Shown here one piece after another: positions 50,921 through 57,599 of a DNA stretch of 64,000 nt. The DNA is taken from NCBI RefSeq assembly GCF_000967915.1, contig NC_022549.1, positions 1,104,366-1,168,365 on the forward strand. The letters run 5' to 3'. Made by a program: the position numbers and the translations under genes. Positions within the stretch are counted from its first letter, which is position 1; each line of letters opens with the position of its first letter. The notes beneath the pieces were generated by a model. The model saw nothing but the letters and a program-made list of their open reading frames with translations, did no database searches and was not told where the DNA came from. The stretch comes from Paracholeplasma brassicae. GTDB lineage: Bacteria > Bacillota_I > Bacilli_A > Acholeplasmatales > UBA5453.

Positions 50921-51640
50921 ATGTCAAGAACACCAAGATTCAGTAAAGAAACAAAAATCAAAGCAATCAAAGCATATCAAACAGGAATCAAGTCAATGTT
51001 AGAAATCGCATGTGAATTAGGATGTGACGTATCCAGTGTTAAACAATGGGTCAGGAACTATGAATCGATGGGAAGTATGGCATTTGAGGATAAACCAAGA
51101 AACCAAAGTTATATGAAATCATTCAAATTAGAGGTGATTAAAGCTTACCACGATGGCAAAGGATCATACGCAGAACTGGCCAAACAATATCAAATAACAT
51201 CAGACTCAATGATTAAGAGTTGGGTTTCCAAGTATAATAGACATAACGAGATCAAAGCGTATGATCCAAAGGGGTATGTTTATATGGCGAAATCAAGAAA
51301 AGTGAGTTATGAAGAAAAGTTAGATATAGTGAAATGGACGATTGAACATAACTTTGAATATAAACTCGCAGCGGAGAAGTTTGAGACAGCCTACTCACAA
51401 GTGTATAACTGGGTCAGAAAATACAACGTAGAAGGTGAAGCTGGTTTAAAGGACGAACGAGGCAAGAGAAAGCCTGTAGAGAATCTAAGTGAAATTGAGA
51501 AACTAAAACGTGAAGTTGAGCTTCTAAGACGGAAGAATGAACGTCTGGAGATGGAGGCTGAAGTCATAAAAAAATTCCAGGAGATCGAAAGGAGGGATAT
51601 TTTAGCAAGATCCGCCAAGAAGCCAAATACAAAACGATAA
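50921..51640 (+). CDS. IS3-family transposase OrfA with three helix-turn-helix units
   Basis: A 239-aa DNA-binding subunit. Three successive helix-turn-helix repeats are visible near residues 5-55 (FSKETKIKAIKAYQTG), 62-110 (FKLEVIKAYHDGKGSYAELA) and 125-175 (VSYEEKLDIVKWTIEHNFEY), then a leucine-zipper-like coiled coil (EIEKLKREVELLRRKNERLE). This is longer than common IS3 OrfA proteins with one or two units. The start ATG 50921 follows GAGGGG. Near its end a Shine-Dalgarno-like GGAGG precedes an A7 slippery run, giving the OrfAB fusion by -1 frameshift. Confidence 0.9.
   Translation: MSRTPRFSKETKIKAIKAYQTGIKSMLEIACELGCDVSSVKQWVRNYESMGSMAFEDKPRNQSYMKSFKLEVIKAYHDGKGSYAELAKQYQITSDSMIKSWVSKYNRHNEIKAYDPKGYVYMAKSRKVSYEEKLDIVKWTIEHNFEYKLAAEKFETAYSQVYNWVRKYNVEGEAGLKDERGKRKPVENLSEIEKLKREVELLRRKNERLEMEAEVIKKFQEIERRDILARSAKKPNTKR
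51553..51574 (+). promoter_or_regulatory. programmed -1 frameshift signal
   Basis: GGAGG (51553-51557), ten nt, then A7 (51568-51574) read as ATA AAA AAA in the orfA frame. The -1 frame is open from 51574 through orfB. The spacing matches that of stimulatory Shine-Dalgarno sequences in dnaX-type signals. Confidence 0.75.
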
Positions 51641-51672
51641 AAGGGCTTCATGAGGCAAAAAACTATCCTATT

Positions 51673-52503
51673 TTGGTGTTATGTGAAATCCTTTTGATTG
51701 TTCGTAGCAGCTATTATAAGTGGTTAAAACATGAAGAAACAAATGAAGAAAAGATTAATCATGAGTTATCTCAATTGATTCTTGAATATCATGATGAGTT
51801 TAAAGGTATCTTAGGCTATAGACGGATGACTTTATGGATTAATAAGCGGAATCAAACGAACTATAATGTAAAACGCATCAGACGATTGATGAAGAAATTA
51901 GGTGTATCGTCGGTTATCCGTAGAGTGCGTAAGGGGTATATTAAAGTAAGACCAGAGATCACAGCAGAGAATGTCTTAAACAGACAATTTGAGGCTAATA
52001 ATCCCAATGAGAAATGGTTAACAGACGTTACCGAGTTCAAGGTGATTGGATCGAATACTAAGTTATACTTAAGTGCCATCATCGATCTGTGTGATACCAG
52101 TATTATCAGTTACAAAATGGGTATATCGAATAATAACCAACTGGTAAATGAAACCTTCGAGAAAGCATTCCAACTTAATCCGGAAGCCAAACCGATGGTA
52201 CACAGTGACCGCGGGTATCAATATACGAATAAAGTGTTTCAAAAGAAGCTCACTTCTAGAAGCATGACAGTCAGTATGTCTAGAGTTGGTAGGTGTATTG
52301 ATAATGGACCGATGGAGAGTTTTTGGGGTACACTTAAATCAGAAATGTACTATTTAACCCAGTTTCACGACATCAATCAACTCAAAGTAGCGATTGATCA
52401 ATACATCCAGTTTTATAATAAACAAAGGTACCAAGAAAAACTAAAAGGCTTAACTCCGATGGAATTTCGGAATCAAGCCTTAAAAATTGAATCAGTTATT
52501 TAA
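51673..52503 (+). CDS. IS3-family transposase OrfB (DDE integrase)
   Basis: The catalytic part, 276 aa from the first TTG start; the frame is open back to the slip site at 51574, so the true product is probably an OrfAB fusion. A HTH_21-like segment (GILGYRRMTLWINKRNQ) precedes the rve core with DDE residues in WLTDVTEF (Asp), HSDRGYQYTN (Asp) and NGPMESFWGTLKSE (Glu). All three are intact. No independent ribosome binding site with a good start codon is visible. Confidence 0.92.
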   Translation: MVLCEILLIVRSSYYKWLKHEETNEEKINHELSQLILEYHDEFKGILGYRRMTLWINKRNQTNYNVKRIRRLMKKLGVSSVIRRVRKGYIKVRPEITAENVLNRQFEANNPNEKWLTDVTEFKVIGSNTKLYLSAIIDLCDTSIISYKMGISNNNQLVNETFEKAFQLNPEAKPMVHSDRGYQYTNKVFQKKLTSRSMTVSMSRVGRCIDNGPMESFWGTLKSEMYYLTQFHDINQLKVAIDQYIQFYNKQRYQEKLKGLTPMEFRNQALKIESVI

Positions 52504-52513
52504 TTATTTCCAC

Positions 52514-52538
52514 TGTCTACTTGACAGGGGGCGGTTCA
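52514..52538 (-). repeat. IS right terminal inverted repeat
   Basis: Complement begins TGAACCGCCCCCTGTC and ends AAGTAGACA, pairing with the left end. Confidence 0.8.
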
Positions 52539-52553
52539 TTTTTGGTGGCTTTT
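52539..52553. terminator. right half of the split terminator, with right target duplication
   Basis: TTTTT then GGTGGCTTTT. It lies just after the stop of the reverse-strand gene at 52559. The stem partner is at 50831-50841. Confidence 0.7.
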
Positions 52554-52558
52554 ATCAT

Positions 52559-52867
52559 TTATTTGTTCACTAATTTAACAATTAAGTAAACGAGACCTGC
52601 GGGCCAAAATATCACAAGTAAAGCAATCAATAAACACACATTGATGTCTGACTGTCCACTTCTTGACCCCTCACTTCTTTCGTTATTGCTGCTTGTCGAA
52701 TTTTGACTTACGATGTCTTGATAAGTTGTCTTTAATGGATTCGATGCGGTTTGACTTGACGCACCATTTTTTTTATGTAGTGGGTTAACCGATCCACAGT
52801 AAGGACACTTTTCTGAATCATCGTAATAAACGTTCCCACAAGATTTGCATTCAACTGACTGTATCAT
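52559..52867 (-). CDS. zinc-ribbon protein with C-terminal membrane helix
   Basis: A 102-aa protein. The N-terminal zinc ribbon is CKSCGNVYYDDSEKCPYCGS, followed by a Ser/Asn-rich linker and one membrane helix at about residues 76-98 (VCLLIALLVIFWPAGLVYLI). This makes it a tail-anchored protein with a cytoplasmic zinc finger. It is the last gene of the three-gene SPFH operon. Function is unknown. Its original terminator is split by the IS element. Confidence 0.82.
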   Translation of the reverse strand: MIQSVECKSCGNVYYDDSEKCPYCGSVNPLHKKNGASSQTASNPLKTTYQDIVSQNSTSSNNERSEGSRSGQSDINVCLLIALLVIFWPAGLVYLIVKLVNK

Positions 52868-52870
52868 GAT

Positions 52871-53359
52871 TTAGGAATCCTTCCTTTTCGCACTAACAAA
52901 CTTACCATTTTGGTCGTTATAATCGTTAATGTCTTCAACTTTAATTTTATTTGATTCTAATGTCGGTAATACTTCTTGAACTTTATCATTTAGTAAGTCA
53001 CTTGAAAATAATACTGCTAAATACGCAATGATTGAAACAAATGCGATGATAACCGCCCACATATACTGTGGTTTTTCCCCACGGACTAACAGACGAATCA
53101 TTAGTGGTAAAAACTGAAGAATAATCGTAGAAACCACCATCACATATGAAACTGCGATTTCTTTTTTCTTAAATCCTGTGTAAAGGAGAACAAAGACAAA
53201 TAATAAGTTAACTACAATTTGTATACTCAAAAATGTCCAGCCACCACCACTCGTTTTAATTGGATCTGTGATGTGTAATACGACGGCAGTTACAATTGAA
53301 AATGCCAGTACAACAAGTCCAACGATTGTATAGAATAATTTTGCTTTAGTTGATTTCAT
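52871..53359 (-). CDS. four-helix membrane protein of the SPFH operon
   Basis: A 162-aa membrane protein with four predicted helices, followed by a soluble tail (KVQEVLPTLESNKIKVEDIN). I do not recognise a family. It begins two nt after the stop of the SPFH gene and ends three nt before the zinc-ribbon gene, so the three are one unit. GGTGAG precedes the ATG. Confidence 0.8.
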   Translation of the reverse strand: MKSTKAKLFYTIVGLVVLAFSIVTAVVLHITDPIKTSGGGWTFLSIQIVVNLLFVFVLLYTGFKKKEIAVSYVMVVSTIILQFLPLMIRLLVRGEKPQYMWAVIIAFVSIIAYLAVLFSSDLLNDKVQEVLPTLESNKIKVEDINDYNDQNGKFVSAKRKDS

Positions 53360-53361
53360 TT

Positions 53362-54432
53362 TTACTCACCAGCCTTTTGTCCGCAACTTGGACAGAACCG
53401 ATCCGTCGGTTTTAGGTTTTGATTGCATTTGCTGCACTTTAGCTCTTGCTTAGTTCCACATTCAGGACAAAAAACATCATCTTCTTCAATGAGTTTATGA
53501 CAGCTGATGCACGGTTTATTTTTAATCGAAGGCGTATGAGATGGATTCGTATTTGATAAGCTATCTGATGCGATTTTTCCAACGTTTGTACCAACGCCAA
53601 CACCAACACCTAATCCAAGACCCATCGAAGCAATACCGCCGGCTTGTGATTCGTTATCTGCTGCTTTTTCTAAGACATCAAATCCTCTACTTGTGCGATA
53701 TCTATCATCACCAAGAATATTAAATTCAGCTTTCTTATTTAAAATCTCATTGACGCGTTCTAAGTCTTCTTTTGGTACAGAAATCGATTCGAAGTAAAAA
53801 TTAACCAGTTCAAATCCAAATCGTTCAAACTCTGATTCAAGTTCCGTAAACGTCTCTTTAGATATCGTTTCCATGTGAAGCGCTATGTCTAAAGTCGAGA
53901 CGTTTTCTCTAATGATTTTATCTGCAAGATTCGTCTTTACTTTCGTGTTAATGATTGCTCTAAAGAAATCATTGACTACTTCAAATTCAACAATGTTTTT
54001 TCCACCTAATGAGCCAACCAACGTAGTCAAAATAAACTGATAATTCGAAATTCTTAATGCGTATTGACCGCGTGCTCGAACATTGACACGGACTTGAAAT
54101 TTCGGATCTAAGACAGCGATTGGTTCTTTGGTTCCCCAAAGCATATCTAACTTTAATATGCGGTTGACAAAATAGATTTCAACCGGAAATGGTGTCTTGC
54201 CATCATATGCACCTTCAATAAACGTCTTTAATACCGGGTAATTTAAAGTCGATAATTCAACCGTGCCTGACTCAAAAATCTCGACAACTTTGCCTCCATG
54301 AACCATGATTGCAACTTGACCTGGACCAACAATGACTTTACTCTTGTCTAAAATATCTTTTGATGGGTGTTTGAATACAAGCCACTTACGATCTGAAAAG
54401 CCATCAAACTTTATAACGTTTGCTACTGCCAT
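53362..54432 (-). CDS. SPFH-domain protein with two C-terminal zinc ribbons (YdjI-like)
   Basis: A 356-aa protein. Residues about 20-240 form an SPFH/band-7-like domain of the YdjI class (VGPGQVAIMVHGGKVVEIF, then NILGDDRYRTSRGFDVLEKA). A glycine-rich linker (GIASMGLGLGVGVGVGTN) and two zinc ribbons follow, CISCHKLIEEDDVFCPECG and CSKCNQNLKPTDRFCPSCG. There is no N-terminal membrane helix. Bacillus YdjI works with the PspA-like YdjF system at the membrane. No PspA gene is adjacent here. GAGGTGAG precedes the ATG. Confidence 0.88.
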   Translation of the reverse strand: MAVANVIKFDGFSDRKWLVFKHPSKDILDKSKVIVGPGQVAIMVHGGKVVEIFESGTVELSTLNYPVLKTFIEGAYDGKTPFPVEIYFVNRILKLDMLWGTKEPIAVLDPKFQVRVNVRARGQYALRISNYQFILTTLVGSLGGKNIVEFEVVNDFFRAIINTKVKTNLADKIIRENVSTLDIALHMETISKETFTELESEFERFGFELVNFYFESISVPKEDLERVNEILNKKAEFNILGDDRYRTSRGFDVLEKAADNESQAGGIASMGLGLGVGVGVGTNVGKIASDSLSNTNPSHTPSIKNKPCISCHKLIEEDDVFCPECGTKQELKCSKCNQNLKPTDRFCPSCGQKAGE

Positions 54433-54499
54433 AGATACTCACCTCTTCTAAATGTTTTACTATTTATAGTATACAAAATAAAAACTAAAATTACTACTT

Positions 54500-54913
54500 C
54501 TATTTTAACTTTTGATAAAGTTCGTAATTTGAAATATTGAATTCGCTTTTCAAACAATTGACAAATTGCTTTATTTCCTCTGTTTTCCATTCTTTTCTTG
54601 ATAATGAAAGCGAAACTTTATCTTCATCTATCATTAGTTCAAGCCATAAATAGCCGTTCTTTTTTTCAAATATGACACGGTTAATCTGACTTAGTTTTAT
54701 TGTAATAGGTTGGCCAATTGAATACGTTCGATTAATCAATCCTCTTCCAAAAAAATGAACAAAGATAATTTGATTGTTCTCACAAATTGCGACTTGCTGA
54801 GTATATAAACCACCTTCTAAAATATTATTCTTTTTACCCATATTGAATAAGACGAAGGATTGGTTTTCTTGAATGATACCTGCTTCGATTAGAATCGATC
54901 TTACTTTTTTCAT
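54500..54913 (-). CDS. hypothetical protein with possible PH-like fold
   Basis: A 137-aa soluble protein. The middle (QQVAICENNQIIFVHFFGRG, then KNGYLWLELMIDEDKVSLSL) reads as alternating strands ending in a helix, in the manner of bacterial PH-like domains. This is a guess from pattern only. GGGAG precedes the ATG. It is 67 nt upstream of the SPFH operon on the same strand. Confidence 0.65.
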   Translation of the reverse strand: MKKVRSILIEAGIIQENQSFVLFNMGKKNNILEGGLYTQQVAICENNQIIFVHFFGRGLINRTYSIGQPITIKLSQINRVIFEKKNGYLWLELMIDEDKVSLSLSRKEWKTEEIKQFVNCLKSEFNISNYELYQKLK

Positions 54914-54991
54914 ATAAAATCTCCCTTTTTCATTAGTGTTTTTGATATTATCTAACTATAATTGTAACACACCAGTAAGATTCTTTCAAAC

Positions 54992-55603
54992 TTATTTCAA
55001 AGGGGTTTCAAAATTAATTAATGTCAAATACTCAACAATTGCCTCTTTAATCACTTTATGTCCTTCTAATGATGGATGTACACCATCTGGTAGAAGCTCA
55101 ACCATTGTATGATGAATAAGGGCTTCATCGAATATTTTTTGAAGCGGAATAAAACCAGTATGATATTTAAATGAGAGTTCATAAACATTTTTTTGTTCCT
55201 CTAATAAATCTGGCATCCATTGTGGTTCGTAATGGCCGATTGGAAACACGAAAGGTTCTAACAAACATATTTTTACATTTGGTAAATCTTTTTTTGTTTC
55301 TATGATTAAACGTTCATAATTCGCTTGATACTCTTTTGTTGTCATCGGTTTATTGTGTTTATACTTATGCCAAATCTCATTAATCCCAACCAATATAAAT
55401 AATAAATCTGGTTTTTCCTCAATCGTATCTTTTTGCCATCGCTCAAAAAGTTCTGGAATTCGATTTCCACTAATCCCTCTATTGATGATTGTGTCGTTTT
55501 TCCGCTCTTGTTGTAATAAATACACATAACCATCGCCTAGTGGTTGGTCAGTATGAAAACGATTACAATCTGTAATCGAATCTCCTTGACAGACTATTTT
55601 CAT
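54992..55603 (-). CDS. SGNH/GDSL-family hydrolase
   Basis: A 203-aa esterase-like protein. Block I is VCQGDSITDCNRF (nucleophile Ser), block II has the Gly in RGISGNRIPEL, block III is LVGINEIWHKY (Asn), and block V is LPDGVHPSLEGH (Asp and His). The catalytic set is complete. There is no signal peptide, so it should act in the cytoplasm on an ester or acetylated sugar. The start ATG 55601-55603 follows GAGGG. Confidence 0.9.
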   Translation of the reverse strand: MKIVCQGDSITDCNRFHTDQPLGDGYVYLLQQERKNDTIINRGISGNRIPELFERWQKDTIEEKPDLLFILVGINEIWHKYKHNKPMTTKEYQANYERLIIETKKDLPNVKICLLEPFVFPIGHYEPQWMPDLLEEQKNVYELSFKYHTGFIPLQKIFDEALIHHTMVELLPDGVHPSLEGHKVIKEAIVEYLTLINFETPLK

Positions 55604-55712
55604 ATATATCCCTCTTTCTTCCAAAAAAATCATTAAACATCGATTTCTAATGGTAATTTTAATGCTAATATGATATTATTTTATCACTAGTTCATACGAA
55701 TGGAGCGATTAT

Positions 55713-56408
55713 ATGAAAAAATCGATATTTAAATCTTCTGCATTTTACTATCATCTGTTTACTACCATAGCCCTCTTGGAATTAACGGCTTCTATTTTAG
55801 GTGTGATTTTTGGTTTTTCAGATGCCACAAGGGATACTTCAATCAGTAATATCTTCTTATCTAGCTTAGTAATTGTTCTAATGAGTGTCCCTAGATTCTT
55901 GAAATCAAAATTCAAGCTTGTTATCACTAACAGCGTTGAAATCTTGGTATTAGTATTCTTGTTTGCTTCAATCACACTTGGTTTTGTTCATAACTTTTAC
56001 GAAGACATCTACGGTTATGACAAAATTGTTCATGCCGTTAGTGGATTCGTCATTGCGCTATCTGCTTTTGAAGCGATTCATATCTATAACCAAAACAGTA
56101 AGAAATACGTAAAGCTACCTGCTATTTTTGTCAGTATATTTGCATTTACCTTTTCGATTACCTTACTGGTTGTTTGGGAGTTTTATGAATTTTTAATTGA
56201 TACGTTGACTTTTAATTTAACGCTATCTGCCTCTAATATGCAGCGCTATTTGTGGGAAAATACGTATTTATTATTTCCTCAAGACTACGGTTTATTAGAC
56301 ACGATGCTGGATTTAATTGTTGGTGCGATCGGTTCTTCAATCATTTGCATACTTGGTTATCATTTTCTAAAGAAACAAGAAAGTAATAATACTGAAAAGC
56401 TAACCTAG
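55713..56408 (+). CDS. multi-helix membrane protein (YjdF/DUF2238-like)
   Basis: A 231-aa protein with about seven membrane helices. The segments GYDKIVHAVSGFVIAL and VVWEFYEFLIDTLTF, with conserved His and Glu in helices, resemble DUF2238/YjdF proteins of unknown function. GGAGCG precedes the ATG. It is alone on the forward strand, and its stop codon is inside the terminator stem. Confidence 0.75.
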   Translation: MKKSIFKSSAFYYHLFTTIALLELTASILGVIFGFSDATRDTSISNIFLSSLVIVLMSVPRFLKSKFKLVITNSVEILVLVFLFASITLGFVHNFYEDIYGYDKIVHAVSGFVIALSAFEAIHIYNQNSKKYVKLPAIFVSIFAFTFSITLLVVWEFYEFLIDTLTFNLTLSASNMQRYLWENTYLLFPQDYGLLDTMLDLIVGAIGSSIICILGYHFLKKQESNNTEKLT

Positions 56409-56433
56409 AGATAACAATCTCTAGGTTTTTTTT
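56402..56433 (+). terminator. Rho-independent terminator
   Basis: Perfect 11-bp stem AACCTAGAGAT/ATCTCTAGGTT with an AACA loop and T8. It overlaps the 3' end of the convergent gene. Confidence 0.9.
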
Positions 56434-56969
56434 AAGTCATTATGGTACTCAATTATTTTATCTTTTATGGCTTCTATCGTTAACAACTCATAGTCTGGAT
56501 TAGACTTTATGAAATATATGTTACCAAAATAAGTAATCTCATCATTTATGTAGGAAAAAGAAACGTGATAGTGATGCTCACTAGCTATGATTTCATCTTG
56601 ACTTCGAATGATTAAATCATTAACAAACATTTCGTCAACAAGTTCAACGTCTTTATTAAATAGGGACATGTAATCCATTGATAAATCGTATTCAGATGAA
56701 AAACTATAACTACCTTCGTAAGGGCCATGACTTAGACTGTAGGTTACACCGACCAATTTACCTTGATTGTTATTTTTTATGTAAGGAAAACTAATAGAAT
56801 CATATGTATTGAATTTAAACAAGTAAAACCCATCATCTTTTGACGTTTTCTCATAAGCAGTCATAAATTCGCTTTCGGTGTTATATCTTGTTGATGTTTG
56901 AATGCTTTTACTAAAGCAGCCAGTCAAACTAATAGATATTACAATTAAAACCATGAATAATTTCTTCAT
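56421..56969 (-). CDS. small lipoprotein
   Basis: A 182-aa predicted lipoprotein. The signal peptide MKKLFMVLIVISISLTGC ends in a good lipobox. The mature part is a beta-rich domain with no family I recognise. The ATG overlaps the stop of the preceding exported-protein gene (ATGA), so the two are made together. Confidence 0.8.
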   Translation of the reverse strand: MKKLFMVLIVISISLTGCFSKSIQTSTRYNTESEFMTAYEKTSKDDGFYLFKFNTYDSISFPYIKNNNQGKLVGVTYSLSHGPYEGSYSFSSEYDLSMDYMSLFNKDVELVDEMFVNDLIIRSQDEIIASEHHYHVSFSYINDEITYFGNIYFIKSNPDYELLTIEAIKDKIIEYHNDLKKT

Positions 56970-57484
56970 TTTGATTCCACCTCGATTCGTCCATTTAACG
57001 CTTCGACAATTGAATTTAGAATCCCCATATATGATGATTCATCGACTTCATTTTCAGTTAAGTAATATAAGCTAACCCTATCATTTTTGTTTTTCGATTG
57101 TAATAAAATGTAATACCCATAATCTGTTTTTGAATTCACATGGTAGGTAAATACCGGTTCCTTATTATTTACGTTAAGATTTAGTTCAAATCGATCAAAC
57201 ACATTCTCGGTTTTAGGAACAACAGAAATATCAATTTCTAGATAGCCACTTCTTTTTTGATTAAATCTAGACTCACTTGTGATTTGATAAGAAATCAGGT
57301 AATCTTCTTTACTAAATGGTAGATTTCTAGGCACTATCTGGTTTGATCCTAGATACTTAATACCTTGACTCATTTCTTCAATTGATGTGTAGTAAGTAAC
57401 TGTTGGCGCTATTGCTGCATCGGTGTTTGATCTTAAAAAGAATAAGTTTAAGACAAGCATACTGACAATAAATAGTTTTTTCAC
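56966..57484 (-). CDS. exported protein of unknown function
   Basis: A 172-aa protein with a signal peptide (KKLFIVSMLVLNLFFLRS) and a likely cleavage site after TDAA. The rest is a soluble domain with no recognised family (LPFSKEDYLISYQITSESRF). It starts with GTG, preceded by GGGAGGAA. The partner lipoprotein follows with overlapping codons and its signal peptide begins with the same MKKLF. Confidence 0.78.
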   Translation of the reverse strand: MKKLFIVSMLVLNLFFLRSNTDAAIAPTVTYYTSIEEMSQGIKYLGSNQIVPRNLPFSKEDYLISYQITSESRFNQKRSGYLEIDISVVPKTENVFDRFELNLNVNNKEPVFTYHVNSKTDYGYYILLQSKNKNDRVSLYYLTENEVDESSYMGILNSIVEALNGRIEVESK

Positions 57485-57546
57485 AATAATTCCTCCCTTT
57501 ATACTATTAGTTTACTACATCTTTATGACAAAGTTGTGACAGCATG

Positions 57547-57583
57547 AAAAAAAAACCAAATAGTTTTTTATTAACTATCTGGC
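57547..57583 (-). terminator. Rho-independent terminator
   Basis: Reverse-strand stem CCAgATAGTT/AACTATtTGG followed by T9, after the CoA-disulfide reductase gene. Confidence 0.8.
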
Positions 57584-57599
57584 TTCATTTGATTATTTA

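Larger units (their letters stand above)
50847..52538 (+). mobile_element. IS3-family insertion sequence, complete (1692 bp)
   Basis: Two overlapping-frame genes (orfA with helix-turn-helix units, orfB with a DDE integrase core) lie between 25-bp imperfect terminal inverted repeats that begin TGA and match at 17 of 25 positions. The ends are TG...CA and are flanked by TTTTT repeats. A slippery site links orfA and orfB. Nothing is visibly broken, so the copy may be active. Confidence 0.92.

Noticed and set aside
46229-57484. Whole accessory region as a prophage or integrative element
   Set aside because: No phage structural, integrase or conjugation genes; only the single IS element shows mobility.
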